From contig OZ022506.1 of NCBI GenBank assembly GCA_963989385.1, positions 64,243,434 through 64,307,433 on the forward strand: DNA of 64,000 bases, written 5' to 3'. A program made the position numbers and the translations under genes. This DNA comes from Ctena decussata. Lineage: Eukaryota > Mollusca > Bivalvia > Lucinida > Lucinidae. Within the stretch, counting starts at the first letter, position 1, and each line of letters opens with the position of its first letter. The notes beneath the pieces were generated by a model, which worked only from the letters and a program-made list of their open reading frames with translations, did no database searches and was not told the DNA's origin. Shown here one piece after another: positions 1 through 10,643 of the stretch.

Positions 1-102
1 ATTAGTTTATTGAAAAACAGAGAAAGTCAGACTAATCTTAATTGTTTTAAATAGCGCAGCTTAGTTACATGCCGAAAGACACAGTTTACATAAAACTTTA
101 TA
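1..102. other. Unassigned left edge
   Basis: AT-rich sequence outside the inverted repeat that begins near 103. I see no gene or repeat in it. Confidence 0.4.
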
Positions 103-1319
103 ATGGCCACTTGTACAACAACAGCTTGTCTGACTCGGACTTATGCAATTATCTTCGGATCATATAAGTACGAGTTAACTCGTGCTCAAGCGCGGATCAG
201 CTCACATTTGATCGGCTTTATCACGTGAAGATCAAGTCACATTCATCTGAGTAACGATCAAGTTGTACTTGAACAATAAAAATTACTGAGTTTGAACAGT
301 ACCTAGTATAAGAATACAGGCGACCGACCCTCGGTAATAAAAAGATCCATTCCTTGGCACATGTAAACAGAAGACACCGTGACCAGCCTGCGCACCATTG
401 CAGCCATATTATTCATATAAGCCATCATTGCTGGCTGACATCCTACACGTACCATAGCCGTGTATATAGCGAGAAATCTGGAACTGACGGCGTAAATTTG
501 CAGGCTGATCTTGGCAGTGACATGTCCATTCGAAATTACAGGGCGTGCTTCCGGTATCTGCGACGGCAGGGACATATGCGTTCACATTCAGTAAAGTTTG
601 TTCATAGATAGGGAAGTAAATGAAAGATCATGTTAAGCGACCGTTTCTTCAGTATTATATGTTTAGATTTTGAGGCTGTATCTCGACCTAGTCGTTTAGT
701 AGGATAAGACAACAGCGAGAGTGTTGTCAATTTAAAAAAAACTATTCTGTTTTGCAAAAAAAGAAAAAAAAGGAAGGTGCACCGGAAAACTTGAAAGGAT
801 ATTGAGACCTCGGGGCATGAGCGAAGTCACTGTAAATACAAAATAATTATAGAACAAAGCTGTAATAATTTATGGAATCCAACTACTTAATTCAATATTT
901 AACAAAACATTTATTAAAGCAAAATGTTACCGCTTATCTAAAGTCCTTTTTGCTTCTTAACTTAATAGTAACGATAGTATTTTTTCTTGTCCGTGTGTTG
1001 GTCTATGTAAGCATACGCACGCAGAATCAGAATCGGAATTGTTTACTGAGCGCATTTCTGATTGTAGTAGTAATCATTGTTAGGAAAAATCATCTGGATA
1101 ACAAAGAAGTAAAAAAAAAATGGAATCTGTAGCACCCATCATGCACAGAATATCACATATTTCCATATATTCCTGCTGAAACATAGGGCTCACTTTTCTG
1201 TGTACATACAGGCTGCTGACCACAATCTGGCGATGTAAAGGCTGATCCGGTTCTACACATAGGAAGGCAGTCGTGCCGTGACGCAGACATATACTTATTA
1301 GGACTAGTTTTTGTCAAAC

Positions 1320-1497
1320 GGTATCAGTTCAAATATAAAATCATAAAATGCGACGGCATCAAGCCTGTTAAAGACTTTTTTGGGTTTTTTATTTGCCTTG
1401 TCTAAAACCCTTACTGAAAGGGTTAAAGATAAGGGGCAAAAATGCATAACAGGCTTGATCCCGTCAGAATTTATGATTTAATATTTGAACCAATACC
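1320..1497. mobile_element. Foldback MITE, 178 bp
   Basis: Termini GGTATCAGTTCAAATAT and the reverse complement GGTATTGGTTCAAATAT continue inward as inverted arms of about 55 bp (ATCATAAAAT..CGGCATCAAGCCTGTTA on the left). The loop contains a second small inversion around AAACCCTT/AAGGGTT. It is non-coding and non-autonomous, and lies near the centre of the larger inverted repeat. Superfamily unknown. Confidence 0.8.
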
Positions 1498-1539
1498 ATA
1501 TGGCGAGAGGCTGGTCGGGTCGGGCAATGTTGCTGGGTA

Positions 1540-1655
1540 ACTTGCAGTGCCGAGGTGTCCTACTAATTTTGATAATAATAGGACAACCAACTACTGTGCT
1601 GCAGTAGGTGCGGATGGAGTAGTTTGGAATTTTTCTCTCGCCTATCATATCTATT

Positions 1656-1693
<38 letters not shown>

Positions 1694-1741
1694 GAGACGG
1701 CTCGATATAGACTGAAACCAACCAACCAACCAACCATCTGA
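1540..1741 (+). mobile_element. SINE-like element, family S3 (AACC tail)
   Basis: It contains a pyrimidine tract, then GGGAGACGGCTCGATATAGACTGAAA and an (AACC)n tail. The same order occurs on the minus strand at 56285-56490, where the block reads as ATATAGACTGAAATACTGT before an AATC-type tail. The short simple-repeat tail and shared 3' block are typical of SINEs. I do not see a convincing pol III A/B box pair in this copy. Confidence 0.6.
1661..1691. repeat. (CT)n microsatellite
   Basis: Uninterrupted TC dinucleotide run, expanded inside the S3 element. The related copy near 56350 has only a short imperfect tract. Confidence 0.95.
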
Positions 1742-1998
1742 CGAAAACTAGTGTTTTAAGTATTTTGTCTGCGCCACGGAAGGATTGTCTTCCTATGTGT
1801 AAAACCGGATCAGCCTTGAAAGGGTGGATTGTGGTCAGCAGGTTTTATGTACGCAGGATAGTGAGCCCTGAGTTTCAGCAGGGATATATTGAATATATGA
1901 AACTCTGTTTATTTTGATGGATGCTACACATTCAAAATTTGACTTTTAAGTTATCCAGATATATTCCTTTGCCTACGATGATTACTGCTACATGTACA

Positions 1999-2198
1999 GG
2001 AGTCCCGGTAGCTCAGTAAGCTAGGCGCTGGCCTACCGATCTAGCGGTCCCGGGTTCGAGCCCATTAGAGGCGGAAATTATTGCAAGCGCAAACGGGTTC
2101 CATTGCACACAACCTTTCATTATCATCATCCCATCGTCCTGATATGACTGAAATACAGTTGAAAGGACGTACAATCGCAAGTCATCTATCACCCTATA
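1999..2198 (+). mobile_element. tRNA-headed SINE, family S1, with 11-bp target duplication
   Basis: The head resembles a tRNA: A-box-like TAGCTCAGTAAGC, then B-box GGGTTCGAGCC. It is followed by a body (GGTTCCATTGCACACAAC) and the 3' block CCTGATATGACTGAAATAC. Direct repeats CTACATGTACA flank it at 1988-1998 and 2199-2209, as expected for LINE-driven retroposition. The opposite arm of the big inverted repeat (about 1060-1075, reverse strand) lacks it, so it inserted after the arms formed. The 3' block recalls the conserved domain of mollusc SINEs, from memory. Confidence 0.88.
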
Positions 2199-3220
2199 CT
2201 ACATGTACAATGAAAAAGGTATACTGTCAGGAGCTCACGTGTGCTCCAATATACCATCATACGGACAAAAAAGAAAAACAAAAAAAACCATATTATTTCT
2301 ACAAATAAATTAAGTAGCAAAAGGACTTTGGATACGCTGTAACAGTCTGCTTAAATAAATGTTTGGTTAAATATTTAAAAAAGTTAGAACTTATTCAACG
2401 TTTAAATAGATGCCATAAATTATCACTGCTTTGTTTTAAAATTAGTTTGTATGCGTTGTACAACTTCGCTCCTGCTCCACGGTCTCAATTTCTTTTTTAA
2501 GTTTTCCTTTTCATCTTCCTCCTTTATTTCCTGTAAAACATTTATAAATATCATTTTTTTTATTTATTTATTATTATATTTTTAAATTATAAAATTGACT
2601 ATACTCTCACCGTTGTCTTGTCATGCTCAATAACTAGGTCGAGATACAGCCTCAGAATATATACCAATGCTGGTGAATAAACGGTCGCTTGACAAATGGA
2701 GAAGATCTTTCACATACTTCCCCATGAATGAACAAACTTTAATGAATGTGGACGCACATGTTCCTGCCGTTGCGGATACCGGAAGCGCGCCCTGAAATTT
2801 CGAACGGACATGTCCCTGCTAGGATCAGCCTGCAAATTCACGCAGTGAGGTTCATATTTCTCGTTTTCTACACGGCTATGGAATAATGTCAGCCAGCAAT
2901 GATGGCTTATATGAATTATATGACCGTAATGATGCACAGGCTGGTCATGACTTTCTCTGCTTACATGCGCCAAGAACCGGATCTTCCTATTACAGATGGC
3001 AAGTTGCCTGTGTGCATTAAAAACCTTTAGAAATCGGTTATTTTTATTGTTCAAGTACAACTTGATCGTTACTCAGATGAGTTCGACCTGATCTTCACGT
3101 GATAAAGCCGATCAAATGTGAGCTGATCCGCGCTTGAGCACGAGTTAACTCTTACTTATATGATCCGAAGATAATTGCATAAGTCCGAGTCTGACAAGCT
3201 GTTGTTGTACAAGTGGCCAT

Positions 3221-3944
3221 CTGAGTGTCACTCACCCTTTCATTATCGATACAAAAGCCAAGTGAGCGAGAGTCAACCCTGATCGGAGTCGTGATCCTCA
3301 CTTGAGTTTGTAAATCCGATCAGCTGAGATTCTCACCTGAGCACCACTCAACTCCTACTTATCCCGTTGTACAAGCGGCCATAAACAGTTTTGTCAAAAC
3401 AGAAAATCAAGAGAAAACGTTATCGTTCCTGTTGAGTAGTGTTTTAACGTCCCAGTAAAAAAATTTAGTCGTCGAGATGTTGCCTCTGAATTTGTGGGAC
3501 TGCAAGTATCGCTCGGCCTGCGATAAATGACACCCAGGACTAGCAGCTCTGTCGCAGAAGCACCAGGCAGCCAGTCTATTTCGCGAGCCCCGATGGGCGG
3601 GGTAAAAGAAAAAAAAAAAGAAATGAGAAAAACTATGTGGGTGGATGGGTATCCGTATCAGGCTTAATTTTTCCATAAAGATGAGACCATCAAAGGGATA
3701 GAAATATCATAATTTCATTATTATAAGCAATTTTATGTTTTTGTTGTCAGAAACTAAAACAAACCGCTGTCAAAACTGACCAATAATCAGATTTATTTTC
3801 TCGCCAATTCTTACGAAATTTGGCCTAAATATCAGAGAGAGGGGAAAAACGAGACTTATTAAAACGAGAAGGAGCAACTGAAAAAGTAAATTGATTTGAT
3901 CTGAGAAAAAGAAAATGAAAATCCATATTGTTAAAAATTAAAAA
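3221..3944. other. Intergenic, no recognisable feature
   Basis: Short echoes of the inverted repeat occur at about 3320-3380 (TTGTACAAGCGGCCAT at 3364). Beyond that I see only AT-rich sequence and a short A-rich tract near 3607. No gene signal. Confidence 0.5.
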
Positions 3945-4452
3945 TGTTTTTTTAAAATTTTCTGTAAGTACAAGTCTTTACACCCCTTAATATCTTAAAT
4001 TGACTCGTCCGTCAATGAGTATTGAACAGTCCATTATTGAAAATGGGGGTGTCAGAAAGGCATTTGCATTTTTCACCCTCGTATATTGAAAATGGACTAT
4101 TCCATCTACGCCTTTGGTTCATTCCATTATCCAGAGGGGTGTTACTATAAATCATTTCACCACTTTATTAAATTGACTATTCCATCATAGAGCCGTCTAT
4201 TAATTTGTAATAGGGGTGTTTGATAAAAAAAATCTCGGGCAACACCATGAATGATTTAAATGAACTCTTCTACCATTGACATTGGATTAGGGCATTTTTG
4301 AGTAATGTCGCAAACTGCACAGGATAAGTGGGAGTTGAGCGATGTTCACCAAGTCATGCTGCGCTGACTGCATTGATAATGAAATGATGGGTGACACTAA
4401 AACAGACAAGCCTGCTTCGTAGCATTGATAAATGGAACACAGCGATATTAAG
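3945..4452. repeat. Degenerate ~110-bp tandem array, start of compound repeat copy P1
   Basis: It repeats the phrases AAATTGACT(C)(T)TCC, CAGTCCATTATTGAAAATGGGGGTGTC and CACCCCTTAATATCTTAAATTGAC at roughly 85-115-bp spacing. Close relatives lie at 26820-27310, 38203-38693 and 58850-59340. The array ends in a block shared by all copies (ATGATTTAAATGAACTCTTC, then GGGTGACACT). Non-coding. Confidence 0.8.
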
Positions 4453-4623
4453 TCCTTTCCAACCACTACACGACAACTCACCGACAGACAACTGACCGAA
4501 AGTCAACTCGCAGACAAAAACTGACAGACAAAAAAATATTCACCGACACGACAACTGATCGACAAAGACAAGTCGCGGACACGACAACTCACAGACAAAA
4601 CCCTATTATATTTCTTTACAAAA

Positions 4624-4965
4624 GTGAATACAATTTCAATAACAACTTGTATAGCAGATATATTTTTTCTTATATTTCGACTTTTGGTTAAGAATGGCAA
4701 CAGGTTCGCCACAGTCGTAGGTGTGGCTCACCCCGACATTTACAAGTTTATAAAGTCTTTGCAAAGCGAACAAGCTAGATGTGAAATGATCCGTCGCGCA
4801 GCATTGATCGGCGAAGATTTAACGTAACCGAGAAAGAACGCGGTAAAGCTGAATCTGATTCAGCGGATTTATAACATAGTCTCCAAATTTGCGGAGCGTT
4901 CTGAAGGAGAACACTTCCTTGACTACCTTGAAGGTCTAGCACACAACTTCACTTATCAGATATGA
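4624..4965 (+). pseudogene. Broken 3' end of a MULE-type transposase
   Basis: From about 4681 one frame reads through HPDIYKFIKSLQSEQAR, then an in-frame stop (TAA, 4825-4827), and continues in the same frame as RKNAVKLNLIQRIYNIVSKF and DYLEGLAHNF to a TGA at 4963-4965. From general knowledge, animal MULE transposases (often with FLYWCH zinc fingers) have a C-terminal stretch in which an HP-x-(I/V)-(W/Y) motif is followed by EQ and later by LxGxAHN; this recall was not checked. Only about 95 codons remain; the catalytic DDE domain is absent, and sequence before 4681 does not look homologous. The host element's 11-bp target duplication supports the call independently. It could not make an active enzyme. 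Confidence 0.72.
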
Positions 4966-5183
4966 TATAATAAGACTATAGATAGATATATACGCAGTGA
5001 CGTAATGACGTTTGTGTAGACGTTTGTGTCGATCAAAAAGTGTGTGTAACAGGCCTACGTGACATATTATCATATTTGTGTTCTGTTCGGGAAATAAATA
5101 AAGCAAAAAAATATTTCTTTTTCATCCTTCTAGGAAAGATTCTGTCGATGGGTGTCGTTGAGTGTCGGCGAACGTCGGTGAGG

Positions 5184-6866
5184 TTTTTTTAAAAAAAAGA
5201 GGGCCATGATGGCCCTGGATCGCTCACCTGAGTATCCTGTGAACTTAACCTCAGAGACATCCATATGACTGACAGAGTTTCACAAAGATTAAATGGAAAA
5301 TGAACCCTTTATTGTGTACCTAAGGTTTTTATAAGATTTAACCTAATGACCTAGATTTTGACCCTACATGACCCAGTTCCAAACCTGGTCTAGATTTCTT
5401 GGATATGAACATTCTGGCAAAGTTATCAAAACTGTGCCTTCTAGAGTGTACACAATGTTTTTCTGAGGTTTAACCTAGTGACCTACTTTTTGACCCAACA
5501 TGACCAAGTTGCACCCTTGGTCCAGATTCGTTGGAGACAAACATTCTGACAAAGTCTCATGAAGATTAGAACAAAACTGTGTCCTCAAAAGCGTCACACT
5601 GTTTTTCTAAGAACTGACCTAGTGACCTAGTTTTTGACCTGACATGGCCCAGTTTCAAATCTGGTATAAATTTCATGAAAGTAAACATTCTGACAATGTT
5701 TCATGTAGATAGGATCATAACTGTGCCCTCTAGAGTGTACATGAGGTTTTTCTAATATTTGACCTAGTGACCTAGTTTTTGACCCCACAAGACAAGACTC
5801 AGATTCAAATTTAACCTAGATTTTATATAAATAAACATTCTGACAAAGCTTCATGAAGATTGGATCATAACTGTGCCCTGTAGAGTGCGCACAAGGTTTT
5901 TCTAAGATTTGACCCAGTGACCTAGTTTTTGACTCCACATGACCCAGTTTCAAAGATGGTCTAGATTTCATTAAGATAAACATTCTGACAAAGTTTCATG
6001 ATGATTGGATCATAACTGTGCCCTCTGTGTCATTCTAAGATTTATTTCTATTTTTAGCTCTGGCGGCCATTTTGTTCAGCGGAGCGGAACCGTTTGAGCA
6101 ATTATTGTTCAGAGCCATGAGTAAAACATTTCTGTGAATTTTTTTTGAAATCGAGCCATTGGCTTTAGAAACGATGATGTTTAAAGCTTTTTTCTATTTT
6201 TAGCTCTGGTGGCCATAATGTTCAGCGGGGCAGAACCGTTTGAGCAATTTTGGTAGAGGGTCTCCTAAGGAACATTTCTGTGAAATTATTTCAAAATCGG
6301 CCCAGCAGTTTTTGAGGAGAAGTCGTTTAAAGGTTTTTCTATTTTTAGCTCTGGCGGCCATATTGTTCAGTGGAGCGGAACCGTTTGAGCAATTTTGGTA
6401 GAGGGTCACCTAAGGAACATTTCTGTGAAATTATTTCAAAATCTGCCCAGCAGTTTTGGAGGAGAAGTTGTTTAAAGGTTTTTCTATTTTTAGCTCTGGC
6501 GGCCATATTGTTCAGCGGAGCGGAACCGTTTGAGCAATTTTGGTAGAGGGTCTCCTAAGAAACATTTCTGTGAAATTATTTCAAACTCGGCCCAGCAGTT
6601 TTGGAGGAGAAGTCGTTTAAAGGTTTTTCTATTTTTAGCTCTGGCGGCCATATTGTTCAGCGGAGCGGAACCATTTGAGCAATTTTGGTAGAGAGTCCCC
6701 TAAGGAACATTTCTGTGAAATTATTTTGAAATCCGGCTAGCAGTTTTGGAGAAGAAGTTGTTTAAAGCAAAAGTTGACGACGGACGCACGACCGGACGAC
6801 GGACGACGGACAAAGACCGATCACAATACCTCACCTTGAGCACTTCGTGCTCAGGTGAGCTAAAAA
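5184..6866. mobile_element. Nested element with two internal tandem arrays
   Basis: The left end contains GGGCCATGATGGCCC and GCTCACCTGAG; the right end is CTCAGGTGAGCTAAAAAT preceded by GAGCACTTCGTGCTC. I recognise these ends from abundant bivalve repeats. Inside are five diverged ~143-bp units marked by GACCTAGTTTTTGACC (near 5347, 5482, 5626, 5768, 5919), then five ~147-bp units marked by CTCTGGCGGCCAT (near 6057, 6203, 6349, 6496, 6643). A CGGACGACGG-rich segment precedes the right end. Non-coding. Exact ends are uncertain because the left end is an A/T homopolymer. Confidence 0.75.
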
Positions 6867-7703
6867 TGTCTGTGACTTGTCCTGTCGGCCAATGGTCGTG
6901 TCGGTGAGTTGGTTGTCGGTGAAAAAAGTATGTCTGTGACTTGTCGTGTCGGCCAGTTGTCTGTCGGTGAGTTGTCATAGATTCCTTTCCAACAGTATTT
7001 CAGTCATATCAGGACGCTGAACGGATTTGGGTCAGATTTAATCAGAATGAACCTTTAACAACGTTGTTTTCAAATGCGAGCAATGTATACCATCCAAGAT
7101 GCTCGCAAGCTGCCATTACAAAAAATAGCAAAACACAGATAGACCACCTTTGTGTCAGAATGATACTTGCAAAATTTTCAGATTGATTATCTAAGATGGC
7201 TGCCATCTACCGTTATTAAAAACAGCAAAATACATGAACATGGCATTATCTCAAGAATTGCTGAACGTATTTTTTCCCAAACTATAGCAGAACGAAAGCA
7301 TCACGTCTGCGCGTCTATAGCTGAAAAATTTCCCGTACATATCTGGGTCCGCGGATTAAGTTGAAGCGCTTCTGTTTCTCATACTGAGAGGCATTTTTAA
7401 TTTCAACTGTGAAACTTTTTCATCTAACAAAGGCAAACTGACTTTTAAACTTCAAAAAAGAGAATGGTATACAGTTATATTGTACCTTGCTAACAAAAGG
7501 GGTAAACTTCGGAAGATCAAAATAAACTTCGAAACATTGAAATATCCGACGTTTGGTGAAATAAAACAGTCGGGCAGAGTAAGAAGAAATAGTCGCGTAT
7601 TCGTATGAAAATAAGTCGCATTTACTATGTTAAAAAATCGTGCACACGTATGGCGTCCGTCAGAGGAAGCCTTGCATGAAGTCATTTCACTAAGAGGATA
7701 ATT

Positions 7704-7894
7704 AAACATTCTTTTCCGCTGTTTTAACGTTTGCCCAAGCCCTCGTGTATTAACATATTGCAGCCTTACCGCTGCGTTTGCCCAAGCCCTCGTGTATTGA
7801 CATGTTGCAGCCCTCACCGCGCAGCGGTAAGGGCTGCAACATGTTAATACACGAGGGCTTGGGCAAACGTTAAAACACCGGGAAAGAATGTTTT
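7704..7894. repeat. Long palindrome (copy P1)
   Basis: AAACATTCTTTTCCGCTGTT..CGTTTGCCCAAGCCCTCGTG on the left is mirrored by CACGAGGGCTTGGGCAAACG..GAAAGAATGTTTT on the right. The arms are about 80 bp and meet at CCGCGCAGCGG. The ~47-bp left-arm module (CGTTTGCCCAAGCC to ACCGCTG) occurs twice on the left and once on the right. Probably a foldback MITE; no protein. Confidence 0.9.
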
Positions 7895-8360
7895 ATCGTC
7901 ATTGTTATAAACCTTCTTACGGAAGCCATCTTTATTCCAGAGCTCTGCAAACGACACGAAAGCGGGCTTTAATGGTGTTAAAGCCCTGGCGCACCCGTGT
8001 TTTGACAATGTTGAAGCTCTGTTTTAAGTATTTGGGCTGCGCCATAAGAAAGACTATCTTCCTATGTGTAGACCCGGATCATCCGTTACATCGGTTGATT
8101 TCAGTACTCAGGAACCTTGGCAATGTCAAAGTGCTGTACGGCCCCGCGGGATTGTATGGGTCTCCGCTGTGTTTTATATCAGGGCTCTATAATCGTTTCT
8201 GTTGTGCTCCGGTTTTTGTTTGTACGACAGCGTATTAATCAGCATCAAAATGATGTCTTATCAACGGTCATTTCGACGCTGTGTGTCGACACGATTCGCC
8301 GCCCCAAACCAACATGCCCGTATAAGCTGTCGAGTGTTCTAACCTGTTTTTTCTTTTATC

Positions 8361-8529
8361 AGGGTGCTTATTGTAGATAAGCATTTTTGTAATGTTCCAT
8401 AAGTTGAGTTTTATTGCAGGTCTAATTTTTAAGGGATATGTGGTAAATTTACCTGTACTGACTTTATATTGATTTTAGTCGTCAGTTGAAATTTAGCAAC
8501 CGAAAGGAGAGGACGTGTATTTAATAGTT
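8361..8529. other. Copy-specific segment in P1
   Basis: The P2 copies and P4 read TTTTATCATATAGTTTA at this point. P1 instead has about 169 bp starting AGGGTGCTTATTGTAG before rejoining at AGTTTACATAACATG. It is an insertion or replacement of unknown type; I see no terminal repeats. Confidence 0.6.
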
Positions 8530-8957
8530 TACATAACATGACTTCCAGCAGTAATACATCTACGAAAAGTGTATTTCTTCAAAAGTTCACATCTCTTCAG
8601 TTTTTATATAACTGTGCATTCATTTATAACCTTATGCATATTTAACGCATGCTTTCATAGCGTTTTCGGTGCGACATGCTGATGTGCCGTATATAGGCCA
8701 TATCACTCACCCATTTTCTATTCTAAGGGAAGTAACTGTTATATTGTCCGAAATCTTCTCTTGTTTCAGTACTGCCGCATGAAGATTAGCGGAGGCTACA
8801 TGCATATTGGAATTTGCTCCCCCGCCCCCTCCACACACACTAACACAGAAAACACTACTTGTTAAAAGCGATTATCATCCTTGTACAAACAGCACCCGAA
8901 CCACTATGGGTGTAGTCATGTAGCTTGACCCACTAATTCCTCGTGTTCCATAAAAGG

Positions 8958-9300
8958 GGGAGCGGCAGTGGTGTCAGTAGTATAGGCGCTAGACTATAGC
9001 AATCCAGAGGCTGCAGGTTCGACTCTCGCTCCTCTGGTGTTGGGATGAAACTTTTAAACCGAGGTCACGTCTCCACACCGGGTGGGCGGCAATCGAAAAC
9101 ACTCTTAACAATCGATTAACGCGGATCAAAACCCGCGTTTTCGATTGCAAATTGTCGCCAATTTGCAATCGAAAACGCTTTTTCTAAAGGTTTTTGATCC
9201 GCGTTCGTCGACTGCACGAGCGTTTTCGATTGCCGTCTACCCGGTGTGGTCTCCGTATGACTTGTGTGAGTTAATGTTAAACCCCGAGTTCACACACTGA
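8958..9300 (+). mobile_element. tRNA-headed SINE, family S2, interrupted by a MITE
   Basis: The head is GGAGCGGCAGTGGTGTCAGT with a B-box-like GGTTCGACTCTC. It is followed by the shared body (ATGAAACTTTTAAACCGAGGTC) and tail (GTTAAACCCCGAGTTCACACAC). The uninterrupted family sequence lies on the minus strand at 18494-18662. Here the body is split at 9073-9249 by a foldback MITE. Confidence 0.8.
9073..9249. mobile_element. Foldback MITE inside S2 SINE, 177 bp
   Basis: Termini CCACACCGGGTGGGCGGCAA and complement CCACACCGGGTAGACGGCAA, followed inward by mirrored GATCAAAACC/GTTTTTGATCC and several copies of GCAATCGAAAACGC. The SINE consensus gives TCT on both sides (9070-9072 and 9250-9252), a 3-bp target duplication; TCTCC would also fit if the termini are trimmed. 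A 3-bp duplication suggests a Harbinger- or CACTA-like origin, not proven. Confidence 0.85.
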
Positions 9301-9347
9301 TGCCTATAAAATGAACACTGGCAAACCGTACAGACCCAAATTAGGGT

Positions 9348-9610
9348 CCGAGGTCATAAAACTTGAGTATAATCTCAAACTCAAAATAAAGCACACTGAT
9401 TGGCTGCTTCCGAGCATGTGCTCCGAAGCAGCCAATCAGTGTACTTTACTCTCAAACTCAAAATCAAGCACACTGAATGGCTGCTTCCGAGCATGTGCTC
9501 GGAGGCAGCCAATCAGTGTGCTTTATTTTGAGTTTGAGACATGCTCGGAAGAAGCAAATCAGTGTGCTTTGTTTTGATTTTGAGAATGTACTCAAGCTTA
9601 TAACCTCTGG
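9348..9610. mobile_element. CCGAGGT hairpin MITE with nested hairpins
   Basis: The ends CCGAGGTCATAAAACTTGAG and CTCAAGCTTATAACCTCTGG are mutually inverted. Between them CACACTGATTGGCTGCTTCC and its complement alternate four to five times around CGAGCATGTGCTC(C/G)G, giving stacked hairpins. A short form of the family is at 19690-19775 and other long forms at 40938-41146. Non-coding. Confidence 0.82.
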
Positions 9611-9719
9611 GCCAGATGTTGCGTTGCACGGCATCTGATTTAGGCCTGCACTGTTTGCAAAAGAAAAATGAGTTCTTCTCTTTAAAACGAAAGATTTAAA
9701 CCAGGCACCCATAAAAATC

Positions 9720-9741
9720 AAAAAAAAAAAAAAAAAAAAAA
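9720..9741. repeat. Poly(A) tract
   Basis: A run of about 20 A following ACCAGGCACCCATAAAAATC. The same place in P4 (61830-61966) is greatly expanded and A/G-rich. Confidence 0.9.
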
Positions 9742-10326
9742 TCAGTTTTCATATTGGTTTAAACGATATTTCATGAACTATAAATTACATACATATACAA
9801 TGTACTACAATACAATTTCAAAAGTATCAGGATTTGACAGTAAGCAAAATGCTTATATATAAAGTCGTTTCCCGGTATACAAAGTCATAAAGTATAAAGT
9901 TTTCATGTTAAAAGGTTAATTATAAATAAGTCTGCCTTTTCTGAATCACTAAAAGATTTTGAGGTCTTTATATGGTACCTTAAGCCTGGTTTCAGTCGAA
10001 TCTGGTGGTAAGATTCGCCCCAATGCTCCTTTGCAGAGGATATATTGAACATAGGGTCTGTAGCCAGACTATGGTACCTTGAACATGTGAGGAGTTGACG
10101 TTTCTTATTCAGAATAAATAGCTCTAACACCCACTGCCCCTAACGCCACTTAGCTATGGGCAACCGTACTAAAATCTCAATGGAAAATACTGGGACCATC
10201 ACGGTTTTCTAAGAAAATGTTGTATAAAAGCAGTAAATGCAGCAAACTCTGTCGGCCGTGACCTGGTGACCGCGTTCTGCGGCGTCTGGTCAGGGTCTAC
10301 TTCTTGCCAAGATTTCGATATCAAAA

Positions 10327-10420
10327 AGTTCAGTTCAGTTCAATTCTCTTATCGACGTTACCCAAGTGGCTCAATGGTACGTTACCATAGTTGCACACAC
10401 TTGGCGCCGTGTGTGCAACT
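10327..10420 (-). mobile_element. 5'-truncated SINE fragment, family S6
   Basis: Direct repeats ATATCAAAA flank it (10318-10326 and 10421-10429). The paralogue near 62500 reads GATATCAAAAGGTG without the insert. Read on the minus strand, the fragment contains GTACCATTGAGCCACTTGGG and ends in repeated GAACT, a SINE-like tail. A plus-strand copy lies at 11507-11605. Confidence 0.82.
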
Positions 10421-10643
10421 ATATCAAAAGGTGAAAGCCTTCTCATTATAATTGTTATAAGACCTGAGTGATTACCAGGATTATCTCAATAAGCGTCACT
10501 TGAACATTAATCCTTTCATCCGGATTATCCCATTGCAATCTGGGTATTTTTTGTCGTCTGCTGAAATTGTCGTCTGCATCAAAAATCAAGAATATTTTGA
10601 CAATATTGGTCTAACTAACTCTTGTAAAAATGATGTCTAGGCA

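Larger units (their letters stand above)
103..3220. repeat. Giant imperfect inverted repeat (~3.1 kb foldback)
   Basis: The left arm (about 103-1310) returns in reverse complement in the right arm (about 1765-3220). The outermost match is ATGGCCACTTGTACAAC at 103 against its complement ending at 3220. Further matched pairs are the ATTATCTTCGGATCATATAAG region, the GAGGCTGTATCTCGACCTAGT region (about 672 against 2635), the GAAAACTT..GAGACC region (about 787 against 2490) and the CTTCCTATGTGT region (about 1260 against 1790). The arms are diverged and differ by indels, so the structure is old. The centre holds a small foldback element and a SINE, and the right arm has an extra SINE missing from the left. 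It may be a foldback-type transposon or an inverted duplication. No protein is encoded. Confidence 0.75.
4464..6982. mobile_element. Mutator-like (MULE) non-autonomous element, 2519 bp
   Basis: Direct repeats TCCTTTCCAAC (11 bp) flank it at 4453-4463 and 6983-6993. The three related copies (27310, 38693, 59345) read straight through with a single TTAAG(T/A)CCTTTCCAACAGT, so they are empty sites. The ends are inverted: ACAACTCACCGACAGACAAC at 4473 and its complement ending near 6976, followed inside by more GACAAC/GTTGTC repeats. An 11-bp duplication and long repeat-rich termini fit MULEs. Inside are a broken transposase 3' end (4681-4965) and a second inserted element (5184-6866). Confidence 0.88.

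Noticed and set aside
6200..6409. A frame with repeated peptide in the 147-bp array
   Set aside because: It is the direct product of reading across tandem units of a known non-coding bivalve repeat.
7167..7364. A 65-codon frame conserved in the compound repeat copies
   Set aside because: Frame length and ends differ among copies and the repeat context explains the similarity; no coding signature can be seen.
7888..8238. A 116-codon frame repeated with small changes at 28280 and 39663
   Set aside because: It starts inside the palindrome, overlaps another frame of similar length, matches no family I know, and in P4 (60203) is broken by an insertion. Two of the three copies are the recent duplicate, so conservation says little.
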